From: Mucilaginibacter flavus
GTDB lineage: Bacteria; Bacteroidota; Bacteroidia; Sphingobacteriales; Sphingobacteriaceae
Assembly (NCBI RefSeq): GCF_030409315.1
Contig: NZ_JAUFPS010000012.1
Coordinates: 233,820-297,819, forward strand
Direction: 5' to 3'
Length of the DNA: 64,000 nt
Part shown: piece by piece, positions 17,831-26,868 of the stretch
Numbering within the stretch: position 1 is the first letter of the stretch
Layout of the letters: the number at the start of each line of letters is the position of its first letter
Translations under genes and position numbers: made by a program
Notes under the pieces: model-generated
The model's database searches: none
What the model saw: only the letters and a program-made list of their open reading frames with translations
What the model was told of the DNA's origin: nothing

Positions 17831-17837
17831 CCTCCTT
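17831..17837 (-). promoter_or_regulatory. Strong ribosome-binding site of the DoxX gene
   Basis: On the minus strand AAGGAGG stands five bases before the ATG. Most genes here have no such motif, as is usual for Bacteroidota, so this gene may be translated unusually well or differently. Confidence 0.6.
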
Positions 17838-18006
17838 TTTTTAGAAGTTAAATTGGTTTTAAACAACCGGCGGCTTTATTGGGTTAAAGAGGCCAGTCAC
17901 TATATATAAATATAGTAACAAACTTGTTATAAAAGCAAATTGTTTTGCCAGAATTGAAGCGAAAAAATTTTCAAAGTCAATTTTTAGATGATATCATAAA
18001 AACCTT

Positions 18007-19005
18007 TTAAAGCCCATTATAGGCCAGCCATTTCCGCAACGTGAGCAAATCTTTTTGTACAGCCGTTGTAAAAGCTTCTTTGCTTATAGTAAGCTTTTTT
18101 GCTCCGTCTTGCGCACCGCCCAAATCGTACTCACAATGCAGGCTCATGGGGCCGCCAATGCCTTGTTGCTTTAATATACCAAAATATTTTTTAAAATCAA
18201 CCATGCCTTCGCCCAAAGGCACACTTTTTACCTGCCACTTGCCATCCTTTTTATCCCAATAAAAATCTTTTACGTTGATGGTTTTAATATTGGGTACCAA
18301 CAACTGCATTGATGTTGCCCAGGTATCCGCCCCCTCGGTAGTAGCATGACGGATATCATACTGGCAGCCGATCAAATTAGGGTCAAGCCCTTCCAACCCC
18401 AGCCAAAGATCCCATACCGATGCGCCAAACAATTCGCCCGAGTGGTTTTGATAAGCCCCGTGCATGCCATATTCTGTATTAAGCTGGGCCAGGGCCGCAA
18501 ATTGCTTGTTAACAGCTTTCAGGTTTTCAAGAATGGTTATGCTTTTGTTATAATCAAACCAGGCGGTACGGTAATACTTGATTCCTAATGCCGATGCTGC
18601 TTTTAAAATATCACGCGCGTATGGCTCATCCGGCGATTTAATATTGGTTACTATGGTATAAACTTTTAGGCCTGCCTTTTCAACGGCTGCCACAGCTTTA
18701 GGGAGATCTGTAGCCACGTTTTGCGGCAGTACATGCCCATCGGGCCGCACGGTTAGGTCAACCCCGTCAAAACCCATCCGGGCGGCCAGGTTAGCCATAT
18801 CGGTATAATTTAACCAGTGCAGGTGTTTGGAAAAAATGCTTACTTTAATTTTGTCGGCCGCAGATAAGCTATTATCAATAATATGGCGGCGATTTTCGGG
18901 CAGATGCGTTAACAATTCTTTACCCGATGCCTTTACCCCTAAGGTTAAACCGGCAGCGGCCATAGCCGTGGTTGCAATAAACTTTTTGCGACTGATATTT
19001 TCCAT
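18007..19005 (-). CDS. Secreted sugar-phosphate isomerase/epimerase-like TIM-barrel protein
   Basis: 332 residues from MENISRKKFIATTAMAAAG; 11 upstream in-frame residues look non-coding. The N-terminus is a Tat-like signal (SRKKFI followed by a hydrophobic stretch). The barrel belongs to the AP-endonuclease-2/xylose-isomerase-like superfamily: GFDGVDLTVRPDGH, YQNHSGE, CQYDIRHATTEG and SLHCEYDLGG supply the typical His, Glu and Asp metal ligands. Such secreted barrels in Bacteroidota act as sugar epimerases or keto-sugar processing enzymes, but the substrate cannot be told. No sugar genes lie beside it. Confidence 0.75.
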   Translation of the reverse strand: MENISRKKFIATTAMAAAGLTLGVKASGKELLTHLPENRRHIIDNSLSAADKIKVSIFSKHLHWLNYTDMANLAARMGFDGVDLTVRPDGHVLPQNVATDLPKAVAAVEKAGLKVYTIVTNIKSPDEPYARDILKAASALGIKYYRTAWFDYNKSITILENLKAVNKQFAALAQLNTEYGMHGAYQNHSGELFGASVWDLWLGLEGLDPNLIGCQYDIRHATTEGADTWATSMQLLVPNIKTINVKDFYWDKKDGKWQVKSVPLGEGMVDFKKYFGILKQQGIGGPMSLHCEYDLGGAQDGAKKLTISKEAFTTAVQKDLLTLRKWLAYNGL

Positions 19006-19087
19006 AAGCTTTAGATAATTGGTATGGCAATATACCAAAGCTTAGCGGCATCCCAAGCGGAAAGTTAAAGATCGGGGCTGGTTTTAT

Positions 19088-19579
19088 TTAATCAAAGCCC
19101 AGGTATTCCTTTTGTTTTATCTGTACAAACCCATAGGTATTATCCCTGGCGATAAGCATTTCGATATGATAAAAATCGTTATCGAACTGGTAGATATTGT
19201 TTTTTACGTCGGCCCCCTGAAAACGCATATGAATGCCGGCCCTTTTGGCCTGTGATATCAGGTTAAATACATGTAAGGGGGTTCCTGTTTTATAACTCAC
19301 GGTACGTAAAATAGCACCGCTGCTTAACTTAACAGCCTGGCCAATATCTACCGACTCCTCTTTTTTATCGGCAGTAAGCTTGTTTAAACGCTCAACTGTG
19401 TTTCCATCTACCTCCTGGGTATATTCTCTTTTGAAGCCTTTTGAAAGCACCAGGTAATTATGTGCCTCGGGATTTGCAAGGGTTGTTAAATTAGTAAGAT
19501 CGTTAACAGTGATGCTTTGGGCAAACAGGTTAACCGAGCCAAAACAACATAAAGCTATAAACAGGTATTTCTTCATCAT
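19088..19579 (-). CDS. Secreted protein of unknown function
   Basis: About 163 residues from the MMKKYLF start, chosen because it gives a clean signal peptide ending VNLFAQ. A GTG start at 19615 would overlap the acylase stop codon but puts 12 polar residues before the signal. The mature part alternates strands and helices (ITVNDLTNLTTLANPEAHNYL, HVFNLISQAKRAGIHMRFQG) with no motif I recognise. It follows the acylase gene closely on the same strand, so the two are probably cotranscribed and both exported. Confidence 0.65.
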   Translation of the reverse strand: MMKKYLFIALCCFGSVNLFAQSITVNDLTNLTTLANPEAHNYLVLSKGFKREYTQEVDGNTVERLNKLTADKKEESVDIGQAVKLSSGAILRTVSYKTGTPLHVFNLISQAKRAGIHMRFQGADVKNNIYQFDNDFYHIEMLIARDNTYGFVQIKQKEYLGFD

Positions 19580-19611
19580 TTTTAAGGTATTCAAATATAC
19601 TTTTTTAAATA

Positions 19612-21810
19612 TCACTTTTCGCCGCCGGGGTGATAGGTTTTTTGAACATGCTTCAACACATCCTCCTTATAAAACAAAACATCTTTAAACTTACCGTCAA
19701 TAATACCCCGGGCCTGGTCGCTAAAGTTTTTTGATAAGGGGTCAAATGATTCACCGCCCGTCATGATACTTTTAGCTTTTACCCTGGGCCCAAACTCAAC
19801 TGCCGCTAAAAAACTGTTGCCAGAGTAGCCGTAGCGCTTATTGGTATTAACCGTTCTGCTCTGAAAAGATGGCAACTGCCCAAAACCTGATCCGGTTGCC
19901 CCAACCGGGATGCTGGGTAATTTATCATCAAATGTTATGCCATCGGCAGGGCGCTGGTAGCGATTCATATCGCCCCATTTAACCTGCCAGGTACCAAAAC
20001 GGCTCTGCAGGTTTTGTATCACAGCGGCAAGCAAACTTAATTGCTGGTTACCCGGAATTGCTTGTGCAAGTGTTTTTACGCGCTGGGTGATAAAAGTACC
20101 CTCCTGCTCTGTTTTAGGAGGGGGCAATAATTTAAACATTAAGGTTCCCCATTCAATAGCCAAACTGCTGGCTACAGAATTTACGGCTGTACGCTTATCC
20201 CAGGCCTGCAAAACTTTAACAGGCTCGGCAAGCGAAGCTTTTACAGAGTCGGGCGCTTCATTATAAGCTTTAAATAAGGGTGGCAGCAAATCATCAAAGG
20301 CGGCCAGGTAATGATCATAGCCTTTGGCAATCAGCCCGTCTATAGTTAAATGGTTAGCATCTTTTAGTACGTTGATGGCAGTGACAGCACGATAGTTTTC
20401 ACCATCGGGAGCCATGTAAACCGGGTATTTGCTTTTATCGGGACTACTTGCTCCCGCCCCTGTAAATGGCGTTGAATTGCAGTTTTGAATCCAGCCGGAC
20501 GCCGGGTTAGTTATGGTAACAATTTCTTTTAAGGGATGTACGCCCTGCCACTCCGTTGCCGATGTACTGCCGTCAACGGGGAGGCTAAAATCATATTTGG
20601 GGTTACGTTTGGGGATAAAATTACCATACCAAAAAATAGTATTACCCTTATCATCGGCATATACGGTAGCGTTAGTAGCGTTTGAAAGCAGGTCCATAGC
20701 CTTTTTATACTCGGCCAGGTTATTGGCTTTGGTAATTTGCCATGACTCCAACAGGGCGTTATAGGAGCGATTATTGGCCTTAAGCGCCAGCCACCTGCCA
20801 TCGCGGCTACCCAATACCGGACCATGGTGCGTATAGTAAGCTAAAATAGTTTTCCGCTCGGTTTTATCGCCGGTTTTTATGTTGATGACCAGCTTACGTG
20901 TGGTAATAGGTTTTAAAGCGCCATCGTACTCATAATACCATTTGCCTTCTTTTTTGACCATCTTTTCGGCATACAAGTCGGCCACATCGGCGTAGCTACT
21001 GGTATGCATCCAGCCAAGGTGCGAATTAAAGCCCTGGTAAATAAAAAACTGCCCCCAGGTAACAGCGCCATAGGCATGCAAGCCTTCCTCGCTTACCAAC
21101 TCCACCTCGCTACGAAAATAGAAAGGCACATGTGGATTAATATAAAGCAAAGCATGTCCCGATGCCGATTTTGACGGCGAAATAGCAAAGCCATTTGAGC
21201 CCGTTTCGCGCTCCTCAACAAACTCGTAAGCTTTAGCCGGGTGATTAATCACCGCGCCTATTTTCTCACCCCCATCGGCATAAAAGGCCTTGGTTTCATC
21301 AAGCTTAATGCCCCCTGTTTCGGTAGCTGCCACACTGCCATCAGTAAACATCAATGCATACCAGGGTTCAAAACGTTTAAATACTTTGGGTTTTACTTCG
21401 GGGTGTTTGTACAGGTAATAATTGATTCCATCGGCAAAGGCATCTAATAGCTTCTTAAAAGCCGGGGCGCTTGCTTTATAATCTTTGATGGCATCGGCAC
21501 TATCAGCAATGAGTTGCAGTTGAATGTCTATCGCCAAACTATTTTCACCGTCAACTTCGGTCTGTCTGCCTAATTGATATAAGTAATTACGTTCGATACC
21601 TTTAAAATTATCCTCACATTGCGCGTACATCAGCCCAAAAACAACATCAGCATCTGTTTTACCATAAATATGCGGCACGCCATAATCATCACGAATGATA
21701 GTTACCGCTTTTGCCATTGCCTCGGCTCGCTCTATTTCCTTTGGGTTAAATAACTGAGCAAAAACAATAAACGGAGAAAATAATAAAATAAAAATTAAAT
21801 AAATTTTCAT
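19612..21810 (-). CDS. Penicillin-acylase-family Ntn amidohydrolase
   Basis: 732 residues with a signal peptide (1-19, ending IVFAQ). VTIIRDDYGVPHIYG near 37-50 is the usual N-terminal segment, followed by the autocleavage site and nucleophile Ser205 in ETGSNGFAISPSKSASG. YINPHVPF, GAVTWGQFFIYQGFNSHLGWMHTSSYADV and NCNSTPFTG follow as in the family. The enzyme is made as a precursor cut into two chains in the periplasm. Relatives hydrolyse N-acyl bonds of beta-lactams, acyl-homoserine lactones or bile-salt-like amides; the acyl-homoserine-lactone group is a plausible guess, unproven. A TAAATTTG box at 21840-21847 fits its promoter. Confidence 0.9.
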   Translation of the reverse strand: MKIYLIFILLFSPFIVFAQLFNPKEIERAEAMAKAVTIIRDDYGVPHIYGKTDADVVFGLMYAQCEDNFKGIERNYLYQLGRQTEVDGENSLAIDIQLQLIADSADAIKDYKASAPAFKKLLDAFADGINYYLYKHPEVKPKVFKRFEPWYALMFTDGSVAATETGGIKLDETKAFYADGGEKIGAVINHPAKAYEFVEERETGSNGFAISPSKSASGHALLYINPHVPFYFRSEVELVSEEGLHAYGAVTWGQFFIYQGFNSHLGWMHTSSYADVADLYAEKMVKKEGKWYYEYDGALKPITTRKLVINIKTGDKTERKTILAYYTHHGPVLGSRDGRWLALKANNRSYNALLESWQITKANNLAEYKKAMDLLSNATNATVYADDKGNTIFWYGNFIPKRNPKYDFSLPVDGSTSATEWQGVHPLKEIVTITNPASGWIQNCNSTPFTGAGASSPDKSKYPVYMAPDGENYRAVTAINVLKDANHLTIDGLIAKGYDHYLAAFDDLLPPLFKAYNEAPDSVKASLAEPVKVLQAWDKRTAVNSVASSLAIEWGTLMFKLLPPPKTEQEGTFITQRVKTLAQAIPGNQQLSLLAAVIQNLQSRFGTWQVKWGDMNRYQRPADGITFDDKLPSIPVGATGSGFGQLPSFQSRTVNTNKRYGYSGNSFLAAVEFGPRVKAKSIMTGGESFDPLSKNFSDQARGIIDGKFKDVLFYKEDVLKHVQKTYHPGGEK

Positions 21811-21839
21811 GGTAACATTTTTTTTACCGAAACAAAAAA

Positions 21840-21847
21840 CAAATTTA
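21840..21847 (-). promoter_or_regulatory. -7 promoter box of the acylase gene
   Basis: On the minus strand TAAATTTG matches the Bacteroidota TAnnTTTG consensus exactly, 30 bases before the acylase ATG. No good -33 TTTG is seen at the usual distance. Confidence 0.5.
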
Positions 21848-21883
21848 ACACTACGGTTGTAATGCTATATTAATAATGTTGTG

Positions 21884-22151
21884 TAAATTTGACGCATTAA
21901 GCATAATATTTACATCTAACCTGCGTTTTCCTTCAATTATTCATAATTCGTAAAACTCAGCTTTAATTTCGGCCTTTAATGGGGCTTATACACAAAGTAA
22001 TAAAATTTTTGTTTACTGGTTATTACAGCAGTAAATATATAAGAGCTTGGATACTTGTTTAACATGAGATCTGAGGTTTAGTTGATACAATATCATTTGA
22101 GACGTGATATTGCAGTGCGTTCCGGGGTGAGATACGGAACGCATTTTTTTT
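21884..22151 (+). ncRNA. Candidate intergenic small RNA
   Basis: A perfect TAAATTTG box (21884-21891) points away from the acylase gene on the plus strand. There is no ORF after it. Two hairpins follow, CAATATCA/TGATATTG (22088-22112) and TGCGTTCCG/CGGAACGCA (22116-22143), the latter followed directly by eight T residues: a complete rho-independent terminator without a gene. A transcript of up to about 250 nt is predicted. It resembles no RNA family I can name. The true 5' end is uncertain. Confidence 0.4.
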
Positions 22152-22270
22152 ATGCTGCGCAGTCATTTGCGTTGCAGTCATTGGTCATTTCGCTGCGCTG
22201 TCATTGGTCATTAGTATATTGGTTTTAAACAATTGGAAATATTTAAAACAATTTGAAAAAAACAGTTTTG

Positions 22271-22375
22271 GACCAATGACCAATGACCAATGACCAATGA
22301 CCAATGACCAATGACCAATGACCAATGACCAATGACCAATGACCAATGACCAATGACTAATGACTAATGACTAAT
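22271..22375. repeat. Heptamer array gaccaat/gactaat, 15 copies
   Basis: Twelve perfect copies of GACCAAT are followed by three of GACTAAT; the last runs through the stop codon of the DUF3810 gene. Inverted single copies (ATTGGTCATT) lie at about 22179-22212, so a long hairpin is possible. Confidence 0.95.
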
Positions 22376-23468
22376 GCCCAGTAAACCAATAAGCTTTATA
22401 TTTCGCCATTACCAGCAGCACCATGCGGTTATAGGTACCCAGTCCCTGGGGTTGGTTGTTGGCTTTGAGGAAGTTATCGTAAAAAATACTGCTGATGGCG
22501 CTTAGCTTGTTTTCATAGTTTATCCAGTAGTCGCGCTCAATCACAAAATCCTGGTGTACCTGTTTAGATATCATGGCTTTAAGCTCTTTATGGGCTGTAG
22601 TATCCCGGCGACGGAGCGTGTGCATAAACTCGTCCACAGCAAGGTGATACGCCGAGTAACGTAACAACCTGTCTTTAGACTGAATGCCGATGACAAAACC
22701 GGCAAAATCGGCTTCATCTTCGGCCCCGTAACCAATCTGGTGCGACATTTCATGGCAGGCCACAAAAGGCCGGTTAAACACGGGCATGGCATAATTAATT
22801 TGCGCCTCTGATGTGAAAGGATTATAATAGCCCGACGTGCCTATATAATTCATGAAAAAGGTAAGCATTGATGGCTTAATACCCGGATGGAAAGCATTGA
22901 AACTGGCAGAATCTGCCGAGACGGCTTTTACGGCATTGATAGCCGTTTGATAAATAGTACTGTTGCTTTGGACCAGGTCGGCAGCAGTAACGCGGGCACG
23001 GCAGGCGTTGGCACTATCAATTAATAATTTGGTAACTGCTTTAAGATTGGCCGTAGTAAAAGCCGTATCGCGCAAATTAAGCCGGTCGGCAGCCGAGGGG
23101 CGAAAGTAGTTCATTCCCCAAAAAAGGTAAAACGCAAGAATACCAATCTGCATCCCTATCACCCAACCTAATAAAGCGGCAGCCGCCTTTTCAAATTGTT
23201 TTTTAAATAGCAATTTTATAATGCGAACTACACCCAGGATGATGGCGATTACAACTACGGCGTACAACACATCGCCAACACTAAAGGGAAATAGATTTAA
23301 AACGGGGTGAAAAACCCAGCAGATGAGTTTATAAAAACCACCGGAATAGTACCGTTCAACCAGTTTTGGATGATCGGCAAGTAACATGAGCAAAAAGATA
23401 GCCAGGGCCAGTAATAATATAATTATGATCCTTTTTAGTAATGGATTTTTACTGATGTACTTACGCAT
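22371..23468 (-). CDS. DUF3810 membrane protein, putative zinc metallopeptidase
   Basis: 365 residues. Three transmembrane helices (about 12-31, 65-85, 98-117) precede a soluble domain. Residues 239-243 are HEMSH, followed by QIGYGAEDEADFAG with an acidic residue about 8-10 positions on, the arrangement of a gluzincin-like zinc site. The family is named DUF3810 and its substrate is not known to me; membrane-linked peptide or protein processing is an inference from the motif. The stop codon is formed by the last unit of a heptamer array, so the 3' end is subject to change if the array slips. Confidence 0.8.
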   Translation of the reverse strand: MRKYISKNPLLKRIIIILLLALAIFLLMLLADHPKLVERYYSGGFYKLICWVFHPVLNLFPFSVGDVLYAVVVIAIILGVVRIIKLLFKKQFEKAAAALLGWVIGMQIGILAFYLFWGMNYFRPSAADRLNLRDTAFTTANLKAVTKLLIDSANACRARVTAADLVQSNSTIYQTAINAVKAVSADSASFNAFHPGIKPSMLTFFMNYIGTSGYYNPFTSEAQINYAMPVFNRPFVACHEMSHQIGYGAEDEADFAGFVIGIQSKDRLLRYSAYHLAVDEFMHTLRRRDTTAHKELKAMISKQVHQDFVIERDYWINYENKLSAISSIFYDNFLKANNQPQGLGTYNRMVLLVMAKYKAYWFTGH

Positions 23469-23552
23469 TAAGAAGTAAATATAAACTTATTAAAGTTTGT
23501 TTAACCGGCCCCATAATATGAGTGTGATGAAAGGAAAAGGCAACCTACAAAA

Positions 23553-23574
23553 AAAGCTCCGGTTAGGGAGCTTT
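23553..23574 (-). terminator. Terminator of the DUF2911 gene
   Basis: The arms AAAGCTCC/GGAGCTTT with a six-base loop are followed by a T run on the minus strand, 24 bases after the DUF2911 stop codon. Confidence 0.75.
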
Positions 23575-23597
23575 CTTTGTAAAATGGGTTGATAAAA

Positions 23598-24116
23598 TTA
23601 TTTTACCGATACTGGTACTTCAACAGTATCCCATAATAAGGCAAAACCTTTTGCAGATACGGTGTAAACCAATCTTTCGTGTTTGGCGGCAGTTTTACCT
23701 TTTACAGTTACACGCAGGGCATCCTGTTTTTCGTCGTATTTAAAAGCGCCCCATTGTTTGGCCACTTTGTTAAAAATAACGGTCCATTCGCCACTTTCGG
23801 CTGGGATCAGGAAAAAGCCGTAAGTACCGGCTGCTAATTCTTTACCTTCTACTTTAATAGCTTTAGTGGTTGTAAAAGTAGTGGCTTCGTTAGCTCCCGC
23901 GCGCCATACTTTACCATAGGCCTCAAGACCGCCCCAAATTTTACGGCCTTTAACCGATGGGCTGCCATAGTTAATAGTAATTGTTGAGCCTGCAACTTTA
24001 CCGCTAACGCTATCACGCGGACTTGCAATTGCTTTAGTTTGTGCCTGGGCAAATGTTACTGTTAAAAGCGCAAACGCGAAAAGCAAAGCAGCTTTAATTT
24101 TAAAAGATGTTTTCAT
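23598..24116 (-). CDS. DUF2911 secreted protein
   Basis: 172 residues from MKTSFKIKAALL (an MRTI start four codons earlier is possible). A signal peptide ends in FAQAQ. The mature domain carries the DUF2911 pattern: SPRDSVSG, INYGSPSVKGRKIWGGLEAYGKVWRAGANEATTFT, GTYGFFLIP and WTVIFNK. The family is common in Bacteroidota, all beta, and presumably periplasmic; no activity is established to my knowledge. It is monocistronic with its own terminator. Confidence 0.88.
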   Translation of the reverse strand: MKTSFKIKAALLFAFALLTVTFAQAQTKAIASPRDSVSGKVAGSTITINYGSPSVKGRKIWGGLEAYGKVWRAGANEATTFTTTKAIKVEGKELAAGTYGFFLIPAESGEWTVIFNKVAKQWGAFKYDEKQDALRVTVKGKTAAKHERLVYTVSAKGFALLWDTVEVPVSVK

Positions 24117-24339
24117 AATAGTTCTCATGATTTTTGTTTGGTATAAATATAGGATGAAATTTATGTGAGTAGCAATTTGTTGTTTAAAATTAACACCATG
24201 CTTTTGTTTTTAAATTATAGTACTCACTAAAACACTTGATAAACAGTATTGTTATACTATCAGAAACACCGCATTGCAGTTAGGAATTGACCTTAAGGTT
24301 AAACGAGCCAAAAGGTTAAACAATTGTTGTGGTTTTTTT

Positions 24340-24363
24340 AACCCTTGCCTTACGGCAAGGGTT
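24340..24363 (+). terminator. Plus-strand terminator without an upstream gene
   Basis: A perfect stem AACCCTTGCC/GGCAAGGGTT with a four-base loop is followed by six T residues only on the plus strand. Both neighbouring genes are on the minus strand, where the stem is followed by A residues instead. Confidence 0.65.
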
Positions 24364-24375
24364 TTTTATTTGTTT

Positions 24376-26775
24376 TTACTCTACCTTATAATCATAAACT
24401 CCACGGCCAATATTGCCGTTTTCGTCAATCCCTTCTACCACAACTCTGTAATTGCCTTTGCCATCGGCATTAAAATAGTCAAAAGAGGCGCTTCCGTCTT
24501 TATCGGTAACCAGATCGGGGTTCCAGTAAATGGTGCTGCGCAAATCTGGCCGGGTATCCTGCACCGAACCGCCGTACGCCGGCGAATAAAAAGTACGCGC
24601 TTTATAAAAGCCTTTTGGAGCATAGGTTAGTAAACCGGGAGCCATAATATTGCTAACCGGCAAGGATTTATTTTTAATGGTTTTAATAACGATAACACCA
24701 TTGGCACCTCTGACACCGTAAATCGTGGCATCGTTGTTTTTAAGCACTTTCACACTTTCCACATCACTTACATTAATATTATCAATGCTTGCGCCTTCAT
24801 ACATTTGTACATCGTCCAAAACTATCATCATTGGTCCGCCTTGTACAAAGCCGCCTGTTTTTTCGTTAAGATATGGTACGCCACTAATAAATTTCACTCC
24901 GTTTAACCTGCCCTCCAAACCCCGTACCATTGATCCCTGATCTTTAAGCTGACTATTATTGATGGTTTGTGATGCATGATCTGGCCCGATATAGCTTTTA
25001 TCAGTTACAACAACTTCTTTCAACATTTTACCGCTTGCATCTGCCAAAAAAACTGGTTGCACTTTCCCATCTGATTTAAGCAACGTTGCTGTAAAATCAG
25101 ATTCAGGGAAATTATTATCGGTGACAGATAATAAAGGAGGTTCATCTATGGCTATCAATACATCGCTTTTACCCGCGCTGGTTTTAGCCTGTATTACAAA
25201 GGGAGTTTTATCCTCATAAACCAGGTTAGGAAAAGTAAACCGACCCTTAGCATCGGTTGTTTGATTTAGCATATTACCGCCGCTTTTGGTCAACAGGGTT
25301 ACGGTTCCGTTTTCAACAGGGCTGCCGTTCTTTAAGGTAACAGTCCCGGTAATATCAATTCCTTTTTCAACCGGTACATTTGATGCAGTGGCGGCCTCAT
25401 CCGCGCCCAATAGCTGCTTCCACTCAAACCGGCGATAGCCTTGTGTAAGCATCAATACATCAAGATTAGCGCGGGTATCATTAGTAACATTGTTAAAGTA
25501 ATAGTTAGGCTGCTCAATGATGCCCTTAAGCTCTGATGTAAGCAGCAGGTTGGAAAGTATGGTAGTTTCGGCATTTTCATTAACCGGAATTTTTTCGGCA
25601 TCAATAACAGACGCAGAAAAATACCCGGTAACCGGTTTGTTATCTTTTTTGGCATTTAGGGCAATGTGTACCTTGCTCCTGGCGGTGTAAACTTGTTTAT
25701 CAGATATGGTTTGAATATTGAGCAAATCATTATTCTGGATAAATGATAGCCGTTCGTTCATGGGCTCGCCGGTGTTTGAAAACAACGTTACCCTTACAAT
25801 GCCCGTCTGAAAATCTTTTTTAGCCAGGTTAAGATCAAGCACCTGGCTGTCAAGCACCGTTTTTACAGACCGCACCGATCCGTTTGAATAAATAACCACG
25901 CTGATTTCCTTATTCTTATTTTCGAGAAAATAGGGTCGGCTGGCGTTAATTTCTATCAGTAACTTATCCGGGTTGTCGTTATTCACCAACAGTGTCATTC
26001 CCTTAACATCTGCTTTTGGCAAATCCACAGTAGCTTTTGTACCATCCGGATAGGTAAGCCTGGCTTTATAGGTACGGCCATCTACGGGGGTTATAAAAAT
26101 AATGCCCATGCCCAGGTGTTTGGCTTCAAACTTAGTTACCTCGGTATTGAGGTTATCGACTACAACACCTTTAACATCCGCGCCTTTACCATGTTCGTCT
26201 ATGGCTTTAAAGGCCAGTTTAGCAGGTATATCATCCACAAAAGTACCGCCTTCGGCAAAAAACTGGATGTCAAACTTATTGGTGCTTTTCGACGGCTTTT
26301 TAGTAAGCGTTTGGGTTTCGGGTACAGAACTGTTAACAATTACCGGCTGATCAAAAATATCAGGGTCGGCGTTATTAAGCATCCATTTGGTGTAGGCCCT
26401 TACGTGATAAGTTCCCTTAGGCAGATTTTTGGACAACGTAAAATCGCCCCATGATAAGCCGTTATTGGTTTGTAATTCGATACTTTTAACCAATGAATCG
26501 GCATTGTTTAAAAGATCGACATGCAAAATGCCGTTTAACTTTGAAAGCTGATGCTGTTCGCCAAGCGTGAGGTACGCTTTAAAATAAAGCGTATCGCCTG
26601 CATTAAATTGCGTTCTATCCAGGTGCAGGTAAACTTTTTCTGTTGCGTTTGTGGTTGATAGGGTTTGTAAACGCGCTACGATATCATCTAAAGAAATTGA
26701 AGTTTTAGCTGTTTGCGAAAAACCAGGTGTGTAAAAAAACAGTAAGCACAGGAGTGCCAATGTCACTTTTTTCAT
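24376..26775 (-). CDS. MG2-domain protein with carboxypeptidase-like and TonB-plug domains, no barrel
   Basis: 799 residues with a signal peptide (1-20). The N-terminal part (about 45-140) is a macroglobulin MG2-like domain (EKVYLHLDRTQFNAGDTLYFKAY), followed by further beta-sandwich domains and a carboxypeptidase-regulatory-like domain near 490-560. A TonB-receptor plug follows (about 595-700: GSMVRGLEGRLNGVKF, IVLDDVQM, VESVKVLKNNDATIYGVRGANGVIVI). It ends with a short beta-rich tail and has no transmembrane barrel. It probably works at the outer membrane in a protein complex rather than as a channel. Such proteins are known in Bacteroidota, but their role is not established. Confidence 0.8.
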   Translation of the reverse strand: MKKVTLALLCLLFFYTPGFSQTAKTSISLDDIVARLQTLSTTNATEKVYLHLDRTQFNAGDTLYFKAYLTLGEQHQLSKLNGILHVDLLNNADSLVKSIELQTNNGLSWGDFTLSKNLPKGTYHVRAYTKWMLNNADPDIFDQPVIVNSSVPETQTLTKKPSKSTNKFDIQFFAEGGTFVDDIPAKLAFKAIDEHGKGADVKGVVVDNLNTEVTKFEAKHLGMGIIFITPVDGRTYKARLTYPDGTKATVDLPKADVKGMTLLVNNDNPDKLLIEINASRPYFLENKNKEISVVIYSNGSVRSVKTVLDSQVLDLNLAKKDFQTGIVRVTLFSNTGEPMNERLSFIQNNDLLNIQTISDKQVYTARSKVHIALNAKKDNKPVTGYFSASVIDAEKIPVNENAETTILSNLLLTSELKGIIEQPNYYFNNVTNDTRANLDVLMLTQGYRRFEWKQLLGADEAATASNVPVEKGIDITGTVTLKNGSPVENGTVTLLTKSGGNMLNQTTDAKGRFTFPNLVYEDKTPFVIQAKTSAGKSDVLIAIDEPPLLSVTDNNFPESDFTATLLKSDGKVQPVFLADASGKMLKEVVVTDKSYIGPDHASQTINNSQLKDQGSMVRGLEGRLNGVKFISGVPYLNEKTGGFVQGGPMMIVLDDVQMYEGASIDNINVSDVESVKVLKNNDATIYGVRGANGVIVIKTIKNKSLPVSNIMAPGLLTYAPKGFYKARTFYSPAYGGSVQDTRPDLRSTIYWNPDLVTDKDGSASFDYFNADGKGNYRVVVEGIDENGNIGRGVYDYKVE

Positions 26776-26868
26776 ATAGGGAAAGGTTAGTAGAAGCGGT
26801 TTATAATTGGTGATTAAATATACCGTATTTCCCTGTATAAAAGCAAATTAAATAATTACTACTTATTA

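Noticed and set aside
22271..22375. Tandem array as a CRISPR
   Set aside because: The units are 7 bases long and directly adjacent, without spacers, and no cas genes are present.
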